64,000 nt of DNA from Glycomyces amatae (lineage in GTDB: Bacteria; Actinomycetota; Actinomycetes; Mycobacteriales; Micromonosporaceae). A program made the translations under genes and the position numbers. The notes below the pieces were generated by a model that did no database searches, was not told the origin of the DNA, and saw nothing but the letters and a program-made list of their open reading frames with translations. The stretch is from positions 124,001 to 188,000 of the forward strand of contig NZ_JAJLQZ010000004.1 in NCBI RefSeq assembly GCF_020991375.1, written 5' to 3'. Below are positions 43,614 to 52,195 of this stretch, piece after piece (position 1 is the first letter of the stretch; each line of letters begins with the position of its first letter).

Positions 43614-46388
43614 ATGCCCGGTCTCGACGTGCGGCTGCTCGGCCCCCTCACGGTCCTGGTCGACGGCCGGCCCGCCGCGATCCCCCGCGGCAACGCCGCC
43701 GCCATCCTGGCGATCCTCCTCGACGAGGCCAACAACGTCGTGCCGCTGAAGGACCTCGTCCGCGCCGTCTACGGCGTCGACGTCCCCCAGGACCCCGAGA
43801 CGCAGATCCAGAACACCGTCGGCGTCCTCCGCCGCCGACTCGGACCCGCCCGCGGCCGCCTCGACACCGTCGGCAGCGCCTACCAGTTCATCATCGACAC
43901 CGGGGAGCTCGACCTCCTGCGCTGCAAGGCGAAGGACAACGAGGCCCGGCGCCTGCGGGCCGAAGGCGACCTCGCCGGGGCCGCCGCCGCCCTACGCGAG
44001 GCCCTCGACGAGTGGCGCGGCCCCGCCCTCGCCGACCTCTCCGGCGACGCCGTGGACGCGATCCGCCGCCGCCACGACGACTACCGGCTCGCGCTCCTGG
44101 AGCGGCGCGTCGACCTCGACCTCGGACTCGGCCGCCACACCGAGGTCGTCGAGGAGCTGCGCCAGATCGTCGCCGTCCACGACACCCGGCAGCGCTTCAC
44201 CGCCCTCCTCATGCGCGCCCTCCACGCCTCCGGCCGCGCCACCGAGGCCCTGGAGGCCTACGAGGCCCTCCGTGTCCGGCTCGTCGACGCCCTCGGCGCC
44301 GACCCCAACCGGGAGCTCCTCGAACTCCACCTGAAGATCCTGCGCGACGACGAGCCGCCCGCCGCCCCCGCCGTCGAACCCGCCCCGCCCCGCCGCGTCC
44401 CCACCACCCTCCCGCGCGCCAACACCCGCTTCACCGGCCGCGAGCAGGAGACCCGCCTCCTCGACGGCCACCTCGACGCCGCCGACGGCGAGGCCGGGCT
44501 CGCCGTCGTCACCGGCATGGGCGGCGTCGGCAAGACCGCGCTCGCCGTCCGCTGGGCCCACCGGGTCGCCCACCGCTTCCCCGACGGGCAGCTGTACGTC
44601 AACCTGCGCGGCTTCGACCCCGCCGCGCCCGCCGCCGACCCGGCCGCGGTCCTCGGCGAGGCCCTGGCCGCCTTCGGCGTCGAGGCGCACCAGCTCCCGG
44701 CCGGACTGGACGAGCGCGTCGGCCTGTACCGGACGGTCCTGGCCCACCGGAAGGTCCTCCTGGTGCTCGACAACGCCCGGGACGCCGCCCACGTCCGGCC
44801 GCTCCTGCCGGTCGCGCCCGGCAGCTTCACCCTCGTCACCAGCCGCGACCGCCTCGCAGGGCTCGACGCGGCCGAAGGCGCCGACGTGGTCCGCCTCGGC
44901 GTGCTGCCCGAGTCCGAGGCGTGGGCGCTGCTGGTGCGGCGCATCGGCATGGAGCGGGCGCTGGCCGAGGAGGAGCCGGTGCGCCGGATCGTGGCCGCCT
45001 GCGACCGGCTCCCGCTCGCGCTGACCCTCATCGGCGCCTGGGCCGCCGCCAACCCCAACCTGCCGCTCGCCGTCCTCAGTGAGCGGCTCGAGCGGGCCAC
45101 CAACGTCTTCAAGGTCCTCGCCCACATCGACCTCGCCTCCGACCCGCGCTCGGTGTTCGCCTGCTCCTACCAGGCGCTCGGCAGCCGCGCGGCGCAGGCG
45201 TTCCGGCTCTTCGGCCTCCACCCCGGGCACGAGCTGACCACCGCGGCCATGGCCAGCCTCATGGGCGTGCCCCCCGGCGACGCCGAGACGGCCCTGGCCG
45301 AACTGGTGGGCGTGAACCTCGTCGAGCAGCCCGCGCCGGGCCGCTACACCATGCACGACATGCTGCGCGCCTACGCGAAGGAGCGCTTCGCCGAGGAGGT
45401 CGCCCCCGAGCGGCACCGCGCCGCCGAGGAGCGGATGCTCGACTACTTCGTCCACTCCGCGCAGGCCGCCAACCGGCTGCTCACCGTGCACGGCGGCAAC
45501 CCGCCCCTCGAGGGGCCGGCCCCGGGCGTCACCCCCGAGCCCGTCCGCGACCTGCGCGCGGCCATGGCGTGGTTCGCCGCCGAGTACGACGTGGTCCTCG
45601 GTCTGATGCGCCGCGGGCCCGCGCTCGGCGACGACCGGGCCTGGCGCCTGGGCTGGTGCCTCGCCGACTACATGCTCGGCCGCAGCCGCGACCTGCGCGA
45701 GGTCCAGACCGCGGCCCTGGCCGCCGCCGAGCGCAGCGGCGACGAGTTCGGGCAGGTCGTCTCCCTCGGGTACCTCTCGGCGGCGCTCCTGCTCACCGGC
45801 GACGGCGACGCGAGCGCCGCCTACCTCGACCGCGCGGTGGCGCTCGCCGAGGCGACCGGCCAGCCCTGGGCCGGCGGATTCGTCCATTTCGGCCTGACGG
45901 TGCAGGCGGGCCGGCAGGACCGCCACGCCGAGGCGCACGCGGCCGCCCGCGAGGCCCGGCGGCTCTTCGCCGAGGTCGGGGACCTGGTGTGGGAGCTCCG
46001 GTCGGTGTGGGCCGTCGGATGGCACGCCGCCCACCTCGGCGCGTTCGCGGAGGCCCGGGCCTGCTTCGACGAGCTGCTCACGGCCTCCGAGCGGATCGAC
46101 GCGGCGATCGGCCTCGCCAACGTGCACCTGGGGCACGGCCTCCTCGCCCGGCTGGAGGGGCGGTTCGACGAGTCCCTCGACCGGTTCGAGCGGTCCCGGC
46201 GCCTGTTCGCCGAGCTCGGGATGGAGCCCACGGTCGCGTTCGTGCACGAGCAGACCGGCGACGTCCTGGAGGACCGCGGCGAGAGGGCGCGGGCCGCGGC
46301 CGAGTGGCGCACCGCCGAGCGCGGCTACGAGGAGTTCGGCAACCTCCTCGAGCTCTCCCGGGTCCGCGCCAAGCTCGGCGCCCGCTGA
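43614..46388 (+). CDS. AfsR/SARP-type regulator with NB-ARC and TPR
   Basis: A 924-residue protein from the ATG at 43614 (MPGLDVRLLGPLTVLVDGRP). An N-terminal OmpR-like winged helix (~1-95) and bacterial transcriptional activation (BTAD) domain (~100-245), an NB-ARC ATPase (P-loop GMGGVGKTALAVRW; LLVLDNARDA) and a C-terminal TPR region (~600-920). It is a large activator of the AfsR class, which controls secondary metabolism or secretion genes. GGCGGAGGAC gives the ribosome-binding site. No biosynthetic genes adjoin, so the target is open. Confidence 0.94.
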   Translation: MPGLDVRLLGPLTVLVDGRPAAIPRGNAAAILAILLDEANNVVPLKDLVRAVYGVDVPQDPETQIQNTVGVLRRRLGPARGRLDTVGSAYQFIIDTGELDLLRCKAKDNEARRLRAEGDLAGAAAALREALDEWRGPALADLSGDAVDAIRRRHDDYRLALLERRVDLDLGLGRHTEVVEELRQIVAVHDTRQRFTALLMRALHASGRATEALEAYEALRVRLVDALGADPNRELLELHLKILRDDEPPAAPAVEPAPPRRVPTTLPRANTRFTGREQETRLLDGHLDAADGEAGLAVVTGMGGVGKTALAVRWAHRVAHRFPDGQLYVNLRGFDPAAPAADPAAVLGEALAAFGVEAHQLPAGLDERVGLYRTVLAHRKVLLVLDNARDAAHVRPLLPVAPGSFTLVTSRDRLAGLDAAEGADVVRLGVLPESEAWALLVRRIGMERALAEEEPVRRIVAACDRLPLALTLIGAWAAANPNLPLAVLSERLERATNVFKVLAHIDLASDPRSVFACSYQALGSRAAQAFRLFGLHPGHELTTAAMASLMGVPPGDAETALAELVGVNLVEQPAPGRYTMHDMLRAYAKERFAEEVAPERHRAAEERMLDYFVHSAQAANRLLTVHGGNPPLEGPAPGVTPEPVRDLRAAMAWFAAEYDVVLGLMRRGPALGDDRAWRLGWCLADYMLGRSRDLREVQTAALAAAERSGDEFGQVVSLGYLSAALLLTGDGDASAAYLDRAVALAEATGQPWAGGFVHFGLTVQAGRQDRHAEAHAAAREARRLFAEVGDLVWELRSVWAVGWHAAHLGAFAEARACFDELLTASERIDAAIGLANVHLGHGLLARLEGRFDESLDRFERSRRLFAELGMEPTVAFVHEQTGDVLEDRGERARAAAEWRTAERGYEEFGNLLELSRVRAKLGAR

Positions 46389-46395
46389 ACGGCGA

Positions 46396-46423
46396 AGGGC
46401 CGCGCCCCGGGAGGCGCGGCCCT
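46396..46423. terminator. Terminator hairpin between convergent genes
   Basis: An 11-bp perfect stem AGGGCCGCGCC with a 6-base loop, between the AfsR-type gene and the leftward membrane protein gene. Confidence 0.8.
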
Positions 46424-46456
46424 GACGTCTTCGCGGCTAGCGGTCCTCGAGCACCC

Positions 46457-47461
46457 CTAGGCGGTCTCGGCGTCGAAGTCGGTCGCCAGGAGCGCGTCGA
46501 CCGCCGGGGCGTACGAGGCCGTGGCCGACTCCGAGACGCTCGCGACCCCGATGAAGCCGTTCACGCCGTCGACGTCGACCACCAGGATCGCCGTGTCCTC
46601 GTACAGGTCGGTCGTGTACTCGCCCGCCGACGTCCACGAGTTGCGCCACTCGGCCAGCACGCCGGGGCGCCCGTCCACCTCCACCTCGGTGTAGGCGATC
46701 TCGCCCTGCTCGTAGCCCTCCGTGGAGTCGAACGCGCCGTCGAGCCACACCGCGGCGGCGCTCTCGGCGCTCGCGTTCAGGTCGGCCGGGTCGAAGGCGG
46801 CCGCGGCGCTCGAGTAGAGGCCCACGCCCAGGTAGGAGATCCAGTACTCGGTGTGCTGGATGGTGTAGATCTCGGCGTCGGCCATCAGCTCGTCGCTGGC
46901 GCCGGGCCCGGCCGTGTAGACCCACTCCTCGCCGGGGATCGGCGTGAGCGAGCCGATCGACGGCACCGTGAGCGAGGTCCCGGACGGGGCGGGCGCAGAC
47001 TCCTCCTCGGGCGCCTCCTCGCCGTCGGACCCCTCCTCGGGCGCGGCCTCCTCGGAGGTCGCGGTCTCGTCGGAGGCAAGCGAGCCCTCATCGTCGTTGC
47101 CGAGCAGGAAGTAGCCGCCGACCCCGCCGGCCGCCATGAGCAGGACCACCACGATCACCAGGACCGCGGTCCCGCCGCCGCCCCTGCTGGTGGCCTGCAC
47201 CGGCGGCGGGCCGTACTGCCCGTACCCCGCCGGGCCGACCGAGGGGTCGTAGGGCTGCTGGTGGTAGGCCGCGTTCGGGTCGGGCTGGTACTGGTAGGCG
47301 GGCTGGGTGTAGCCGCCGGGCTGGTACTGCGGGGCCTGGTACTGCGCGTCGGCGCCGACCTGCCCGGGGGCGTAGCCCCCCGCCGGGGGCTGCGGGCCCG
47401 GCTGGGACTGCCCGTACTGGCCGCCGCCGGGGGCGCCGGGGTCTTGCGGGGGGTACGTCAT
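46457..47461 (-). CDS. Membrane-anchored protein with Pro/Gln/Tyr-rich cytoplasmic region
   Basis: A 334-residue protein. Residues 1-95 are Pro/Gly/Gln/Tyr-rich (QYQAPQYQPGGYTQ), then a single membrane segment (AVLVIVVVLLMAAGGVGGYF), an acidic linker, and an extracytoplasmic domain (~170-334: VTVPSIG-like start, EYWISYLGVGLYSSAA, EVEVDGRPGVLAEWRNSW). It resembles actinomycete DUF-type proteins that follow a Tyr/Pro-rich stretch, but I cannot name a family. Monocistronic. Confidence 0.8.
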   Translation of the reverse strand: MTYPPQDPGAPGGGQYGQSQPGPQPPAGGYAPGQVGADAQYQAPQYQPGGYTQPAYQYQPDPNAAYHQQPYDPSVGPAGYGQYGPPPVQATSRGGGGTAVLVIVVVLLMAAGGVGGYFLLGNDDEGSLASDETATSEEAAPEEGSDGEEAPEEESAPAPSGTSLTVPSIGSLTPIPGEEWVYTAGPGASDELMADAEIYTIQHTEYWISYLGVGLYSSAAAAFDPADLNASAESAAAVWLDGAFDSTEGYEQGEIAYTEVEVDGRPGVLAEWRNSWTSAGEYTTDLYEDTAILVVDVDGVNGFIGVASVSESATASYAPAVDALLATDFDAETA

Positions 47462-47521
47462 GGACCGATCGTAACCGGCGGGAACGACCCCCGTCCCCCT
47501 CGCGCTCCCTCAGAAAACGCT

Positions 47522-47554
47522 AAACCGGGACGGGTGCCGCACCCGCCCCGGTTT
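47522..47554. terminator. Hairpin downstream of small leftward gene
   Basis: AAACCGGGACGGGTG pairs with CACCCGCCCCGGTTT (one mismatch, 3-base loop). It lies in the 290-bp gap between the two leftward genes and could end the small gene at 47754. Confidence 0.6.
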
Positions 47555-47753
47555 CAGGGATCCGAAACTAATCCCTAGTATTGCGGCCCTGTCAAGGCTG
47601 GATTCGTGAGCGAATCGATACCGTTCAGCCGACGAGCGCGGCGACGGCCCGGCCAGGCGCCGCGGGCGACCGCGGCCGCCTCGAACGCGCCCTCCGGGCC
47701 CGCCGGGCCGAGCCGCACCGTGATCGCGCCAGGCGCCGCCGCGGCCGGTCGTC

Positions 47754-47996
47754 CTAGTGGCGCTCGTCCTCCAGGATGCGCGTGGCGATCGGCTTCGAGG
47801 GCTCGTAGTAGACGGCGCTGACCGGCAGCGGGAAGACCGCGCCGCCGAACGGGGAGGAGGCGCCGATGTGCCCGGAGGTGAACTCGCCGATCTCCAGGTG
47901 TCCCGGCTTGACCTGGCGGGAGCGGGTCTTGACCGCCTTGCCGTCGCGGGCGGGTTCGTCGTCGGACTGCCATTCGGCCGTGTTCACGTCACTCAT
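47754..47996 (-). CDS. Small hypothetical protein, 80 aa
   Basis: From the ATG at 47996 (MSDVNTAEWQSDDEPARDGK). The protein has a basic middle (KTRSRQVKPGHLEIGEF) and an ending with FPLPVSAVYYEPSKPIATRI. No motif or membrane segment is recognised; the sequence is protein-like and the stop is well separated from YidD. Function unknown. Confidence 0.55.
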   Translation of the reverse strand: MSDVNTAEWQSDDEPARDGKAVKTRSRQVKPGHLEIGEFTSGHIGASSPFGGAVFPLPVSAVYYEPSKPIATRILEDERH

Positions 47997-48018
47997 GCCC
48001 CGGATTTTATCGGTCGCC

Positions 48019-48465
48019 TCAGGGGCCGGGAACGGGATCACGGGTGCCGGGTGTCACGCCCGGGCGGCAGCGCAGGACGCGGCCGAGCGCCAGGCGGCCG
48101 CCCACCCACAGGCCGTACCGGGACACCGCGCGGTAGCCGAAGCCCGAGCAGGTCGGCGTGAACCGGCACTGCACCTGGACGCGGGAGGAGAGGTGCCGCC
48201 GGTACCAGGCGATGAGGCGCAATCCCAGGCGCCGGGGCCCGGGCCGGTGGTGCGCCCGGGCGCGGGCGAGCCGCTCGGGGGTCAACCGTCCGAACCCGAA
48301 GGCCGCCGAGGCGAACGTGTGGAAGGGGCCGGGGTCGGTGGCCCCGCCGCAGGCCGCTGCGCAGGTGTTGCAGGGCCCGCCGGGGTTGCAGGCGGCGGCG
48401 AGGGGCGCGCCGCACCCGGCCGAGCACCCCGGCTGATAGGCGCCGGCGCAGCCTGAAACGTCCAC
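48019..48465 (-). CDS. yidD: YidD-type membrane-insertion factor with Cys-rich start
   Basis: A 148-residue protein. The C-terminal ~75 residues are the YidD family (LIAWYRRHLSSRVQVQCRF, TPTCSGFGYRAVSRYG, GRVLRCRPG), which aids insertion of membrane proteins near YidC. The first 60 residues are an extension with seven Cys in residues 6-39 (C6, C14, C18, C26, C32, C35, C39), which standard ~80-residue YidD proteins lack. It is not next to rnpA/yidC here. The extension may bind metal or be disulfide-linked. Confidence 0.9.
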   Translation of the reverse strand: MDVSGCAGAYQPGCSAGCGAPLAAACNPGGPCNTCAAACGGATDPGPFHTFASAAFGFGRLTPERLARARAHHRPGPRRLGLRLIAWYRRHLSSRVQVQCRFTPTCSGFGYRAVSRYGLWVGGRLALGRVLRCRPGVTPGTRDPVPGP

Positions 48466-49021
48466 AGGACTGTTCTACACGCCGGCCGCGGCCGCGGTGA
48501 GCGCCCGGCGGGCGTCCACCGCTCCCCAATACTGTCGATTGGGGATGGTTGATGCCGAACAATGACCAATTTGTACACACTTCCCGTTATGAGTCGAACA
48601 CCCCTGTATCAGGGAATTGCCAGGAACGGCTCAGGACCCGCTCAGGCTCATGTCCCACGGTGGGGGCCTCGGGGAATGAGGGGTTCCCGAGGGGTTATGG
48701 ACCCGGTGAGGCGGTTCTTCGGACTCATCCTCCACTGACGATCGCCGCTGGCCCGTCTCACCGGGCACTCTCGACCGAGCGCGGCCGTGAGCAGCCCCCG
48801 AGAACACCACGGGTCCACCGACCGCGACGCCGACCGACGCCCGCGCGAACCCTCCACCCGACCCCGCAAGGCCGCACCCCCGCCACGGCACGCCCCGCGA
48901 AGCGGCCATTGCCGAGCCCCACTCGCGAACCCCGACATGTCGGACCCTTAGGGCAGGGTTGTTGAACCGGGGGCCCATCGTGCGGAACATATCCGGAATA
49001 TCCGGATAAAAGGCTGCGCTC
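48466..49021. other. Intergenic, holds a repeat copy
   Basis: 556 bases between yidD and larE without a supported gene. AT-richer start (48520-48600), then a GC-rich stretch, then repeat copy c at 48932-48999 just after the larE stop. GGTTGATGCCGAACAATGA (48547-48565) looks promoter-like but no coding sequence follows. Confidence 0.5.
48932..48999 (-). repeat. Dispersed repeat copy c; left inverted repeat at larE
   Basis: Read on the minus strand: ATTCCGGATATGT, a short variable part, CGATGGGCCCCCGG, TTCAACAACCCTGCCCT, AAGGGTCCGACATGTCGG. It is the inverted partner of the copy at 49950-50016, with only a few mismatches over ~67 bases. Confidence 0.85.
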
Positions 49022-49903
49022 TCAGCGGTACCGCTCCGGATCCGGCAGCAGCTCGTTCATCGAACCCGACCGGAAGCCCCGCTCGTCGAGCCGCACCTCC
49101 GCGAAGCCCTCCACCGCCGCGAGCACGCCCGGGCGGCCGGCGACCGCCGCCACGGACTCGGCGTCGAGCTCCACCTTCGCGGTGTCGTCGCCCATGTCCC
49201 GCACCCGCAGGTTCCGCACCGGGATCGCGGCCGCGGCGAGCGCGCCGCGCAGCGCCTGCTCGGCGGCGGCGACCCGCTCGAGCCCGGCCGCGGTCACCTC
49301 GACGCCGTAGGCGATGCGGCTGGCGAGGCACGCCGCCGCAGGCTTGTCCCAAGTGGCCAGTCCCCAGGCCTTGGAGGCCGCGCGGATCTCGGCCTTGGCG
49401 AGCCCGGCGTCGGCCAGGGGCGTGATCGCCCCCGCGTCGGCGGCGGCGCGGATGCCGGGCCGGAACCCGGCCACGATGTCGTCGGCGTTGGTGCCGGTGG
49501 CGACCGCGGCGATGCCGCGCTCGGCGGCGAGCGGGCCGACGACGCCCATGAGCTCGGTCTTGCAGAAGAAGCAGCGGTCCCCGGCGTTGGCGCGGTAGCC
49601 CTCGCGGGAGAGCTCGTCGGTCGCGGGCGCGTGGTGCGCGACGCCGAGCCCGGCCGCGAACTCGCGGGCGCGGTCCAGTTCGCTGCGCGGCAGCGACGGC
49701 GAGACGGCGGTGGCCGCCTCGACGCGCCCGGGGCCGAGCGCGCGGACGGCGGCGGCGAGCAGGAACGCCGAGTCGGCGCCGCCGGAGAACGCCACCATGA
49801 GCGACGGGAGCGAGGAGAGCCGGTCGAGCAGGGCGCCGACCCGGTCGCCGGGGGTGCTGACGGTGTCGATCGCCTGGGGAGCCGCCTGGGCCTGGGAGGT
49901 CAC
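49022..49903 (-). CDS. larE: LarE-type sacrificial sulfur transferase
   Basis: A 293-residue PP-loop ATP-dependent enzyme that donates sulfur for the nickel-pincer nucleotide cofactor (lactate racemase and relatives). PP-loop motif AFSGGADSAFLL (~residue 39), the NAGDRCFFCKTEL and KPAAACLASRIAYG blocks and the closing MGDDTAKVELD are in place. LarB, LarC and LarA are not in the window. The gene is bracketed by the two inverted repeat arms, so it may be a mobile or recently acquired unit. Confidence 0.92.
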   Translation of the reverse strand: MTSQAQAAPQAIDTVSTPGDRVGALLDRLSSLPSLMVAFSGGADSAFLLAAAVRALGPGRVEAATAVSPSLPRSELDRAREFAAGLGVAHHAPATDELSREGYRANAGDRCFFCKTELMGVVGPLAAERGIAAVATGTNADDIVAGFRPGIRAAADAGAITPLADAGLAKAEIRAASKAWGLATWDKPAAACLASRIAYGVEVTAAGLERVAAAEQALRGALAAAAIPVRNLRVRDMGDDTAKVELDAESVAAVAGRPGVLAAVEGFAEVRLDERGFRSGSMNELLPDPERYR

Positions 49904-49949
49904 GCACCGAGCCTATCCCGGCCCGGGCGACCGACCTTTTTCGACGGAC

Positions 49950-50016
49950 ATTCCGGATATGTCCCTACCGATGGGCCCCCGGTTCAACAACCCTGCCCTG
50001 AGGGTCCGACATGCCG
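49950..50016 (+). repeat. Dispersed repeat copy d; right inverted repeat at larE
   Basis: ATTCCGGATATGTCC, then CGATGGGCCCCCGG, TTCAACAACCCTGCCCTG and AGGGTCCGACATGCCGG. It is inverted relative to copy c, lying 46 bases upstream of the larE ATG. Confidence 0.85.
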
Positions 50017-50077
50017 GGGATCGCGAGCGAACCTCACTCGGAGGGGTGCCGGGCTGCCCGGGGTCGCTCGCGACGGG

Positions 50078-50476
50078 CTATTCGAGGTCGCTCGCGACCG
50101 CGCGGAGCATCTCGGCGATCTTCGCGCCCGTCTTGCGGTCCGGGCGGCGGCCCCGTGAGAGCGGCGGCATGATCTGCTGCTCGAGCACGCCGATCATGTC
50201 CTGCAGCAGGCTGTTGAGCTCCTCGGGCGAGCGCTTCGCCGTCTCGGCGGCCGGGACGGCGCCGGTCTGCGGCGCGGCGATCACGTGCAGGCCCATCGCC
50301 TGCACGCCGCGGCGGGTGTCGATGATGCTGTACTCGACCTTCGTGCCCTTGGCGAGTTCTTCGACGCCCTCGGGCAGCGCGTCGCGGTGCACGAAGACGT
50401 CCTTGCCGCCGTCGTCGCGGGAGACGAATCCGAATCCCTTCTCGGCGTCGAACCATTTCACTCGACCACTGGGCAC
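50078..50476 (-). CDS. Cold-shock-domain protein with C-terminal extension
   Basis: About 132 residues from the GTG at 50476 (VPSGRVKWFDAEKGFGFV; an ATG at 50524 is possible). The CSD has RNP1 (KGFGFVSRD) and RNP2 (DVFVHRD), and a ~65-residue extension (SPEELNSLLQDMIGVLEQQI) beyond the usual 66-70 residues. The longer csp near mqnD/mqnB is known in Streptomyces. It likely binds single-stranded RNA or DNA. Confidence 0.94.
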   Translation of the reverse strand: MPSGRVKWFDAEKGFGFVSRDDGGKDVFVHRDALPEGVEELAKGTKVEYSIIDTRRGVQAMGLHVIAAPQTGAVPAAETAKRSPEELNSLLQDMIGVLEQQIMPPLSRGRRPDRKTGAKIAEMLRAVASDLE

Positions 50477-50602
50477 CGCTGAACCTCGAACTTCTCGTCT
50501 GCTGGGAACTGATGAGTCCGTCAAGCCTAGCCTGGCACGGCCCGAACGGCTCCGATCGCCCGGGTGACGGGACGGCCACGCACCGCCGCCTCGGCGCGCC
50601 CC

Positions 50603-51430
50603 CTAAGGGATCGGGACGGTGAGCCTCGGGACCAGGCCCAGTTCGGCCGCGCCGCCCAGGAGCCGCTCGACCGCCGAGCGGCCCTCCTCGCCCAGATCGC
50701 GCGAGAACTCGTTCACGTACAGCTCGATGTGCTGGCGGCACACCGCCTCCGACATCTCCTGGGCGTGCTCGGCCACATAGGTGCGGCTCGCCTCGGGATG
50801 CGCCCACGCGTAGTCGAGCGACGCGCGGATCGCGTCGGTGATCCCGTCCGTGTCGAGGTGCGCCTTGGCGACGATCGCGCCGAGCGGGATCGGGCAGCCG
50901 GTGCTCGACTCCCACCACTCGCCCAAGTCCACCATGCTGTCGAGGCCGTACTCGCCGTACGTGAACCGGGCCTCGTGGATGACCAGCCCCGCGTCGAAGC
51001 GCCCTTCCCGCACCGCTGGCATGATCTGGTCGAACGGGACGACCTCCCACGTCACGTCCGGTCCGCCGAGATCGCGCAGCCACAGGTTGAACAGCAGGAA
51101 CGCGGTGCTCCTGTCGGAGGGGACCGCCACGCGCCTCCCCGCCAGGTCGCCGAGCCCCCCGCGGGTGAGGACGAGCGGCCCGCAGCCGCGCCCGAGTGCC
51201 CCGCCCGCGGGCAGCAGCCGCCACTCGTCGCCCAGGTGCGGCAGGGCCGCGTACGAGACCTTCGCGACGTCGAACTCGCCTCGCGCGCAAGCGGTGTTGG
51301 TGACGTCGATGTCGGCGAACGTCAACCGCGTGGCCGGTCCGGCGGTGAGGCCCGAGGTCCACGCGTGGTAGATGAAGGTGTCGTTCGGGCACGGCGAGTG
51401 CGCCAGGTGCAGGGTCTCCACGGGCCTCAC
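50603..51430 (-). CDS. mqnD: 1,4-dihydroxy-6-naphthoate synthase
   Basis: A 275-residue enzyme of the futalosine menaquinone pathway, converting cyclic de-hypoxanthine futalosine to 1,4-dihydroxy-6-naphthoate. The hallmark SPCPNDTFIYHAW is at the start (~residue 12), followed by the periplasmic-binding-like fold (AVPSDRSTAFLLFNLWL, VVPFDQIMPAVREGRFDAG). The GTG at 51430 overlaps the mqnB stop (GTGA). Together with mqnB it forms a coupled pair; the rest of the pathway is elsewhere. Confidence 0.94.
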   Translation of the reverse strand: MRPVETLHLAHSPCPNDTFIYHAWTSGLTAGPATRLTFADIDVTNTACARGEFDVAKVSYAALPHLGDEWRLLPAGGALGRGCGPLVLTRGGLGDLAGRRVAVPSDRSTAFLLFNLWLRDLGGPDVTWEVVPFDQIMPAVREGRFDAGLVIHEARFTYGEYGLDSMVDLGEWWESSTGCPIPLGAIVAKAHLDTDGITDAIRASLDYAWAHPEASRTYVAEHAQEMSEAVCRQHIELYVNEFSRDLGEEGRSAVERLLGGAAELGLVPRLTVPIP

Positions 51431-52041
51431 AGCTCCCGGACCGCGGCGGTCAGGGACTTCAGGGCCGCGTCCCAGTCCCAGTTGCCGACCTCGCGGTCGC
51501 CGATGTAGTTGGACACGGTGCGGATCTCGGCGAACGGCAGGCCCGCCTGCTGCGCGGCCGTGGCCACGCCGAAGCCCTCCATGGCCTCCCCGACCGCGTC
51601 GGGGTAGCGGTGGGCGAGGTTCGCGGCCAGGCCGTCGGAGCCGGTGATCGACGCGAGCGTGAGGATCTCGCCGCGCACCCCCTCGACGGCGACGGTCAGG
51701 ACCGTGTTGCAGCCGATCCGGTTGGTGCCGAAGCCGATCTCGTCGATCGGCTGGAACCGCCACGGCAGGGCGACCCCGAGTTCGGCGTGGACCGAGTCGG
51801 TGGCGATGAGCACGTCGCCGATCCGGGCGCGGCCCTGGAAGGCGCCGCAGATGCCGGCGTTGACGACCACGTCGTAGGCGCGGCCCATGTGGCTGTTGTC
51901 GGCGATGGTCCGGGCGGTCGCCGCGGCCGCGGCCGCGGGGCCCACGCCGCACACGAGGACGTCCAGCTCATGGCGGAGGGAACGCCCGGCCTCGACCGCC
52001 TGGGCCTCCTCGGCGACCGCGCACACGACCAGTATTCGCAT
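51427..52041 (-). CDS. mqnB: Futalosine hydrolase
   Basis: A 204-residue nucleosidase of the PNP/UDP family that removes hypoxanthine from futalosine. Conserved stretches: MRILVVCAVAEEAQAV at the N-terminus, VVVNAGICGAF, and AVGEAMEGFGVATAAQQAG, with the catalytic Asp near WDWDAAL. It overlaps mqnD by 4 bases. Start at the ATG at 52041; the open frame continues further upstream only by composition. Confidence 0.94.
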   Translation of the reverse strand: MRILVVCAVAEEAQAVEAGRSLRHELDVLVCGVGPAAAAAATARTIADNSHMGRAYDVVVNAGICGAFQGRARIGDVLIATDSVHAELGVALPWRFQPIDEIGFGTNRIGCNTVLTVAVEGVRGEILTLASITGSDGLAANLAHRYPDAVGEAMEGFGVATAAQQAGLPFAEIRTVSNYIGDREVGNWDWDAALKSLTAAVREL

Positions 52042-52182
52042 GGCGTCGAATCTACCGGGTGCGGCGCGGCCCCGGCCGCTGGAGGACGGTGGCGTGCGAC
52101 TCGCGACCCGGGCCGGCCGGGGTGTGGCGCATCCCGCTCTCGTCGCGGCGCACCGACCGGCGGGCGCGCACCGGCGCTGACC

Positions 52183-52188
52183 TATGCT
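52183..52188 (+). promoter_or_regulatory. -10 box, leaderless DUF3027 transcript
   Basis: TATGCT is placed 7 bases before the GTG at 52196 and no ribosome-binding site is visible. Confidence 0.45.
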
Positions 52189-52195
52189 TGAGAGC

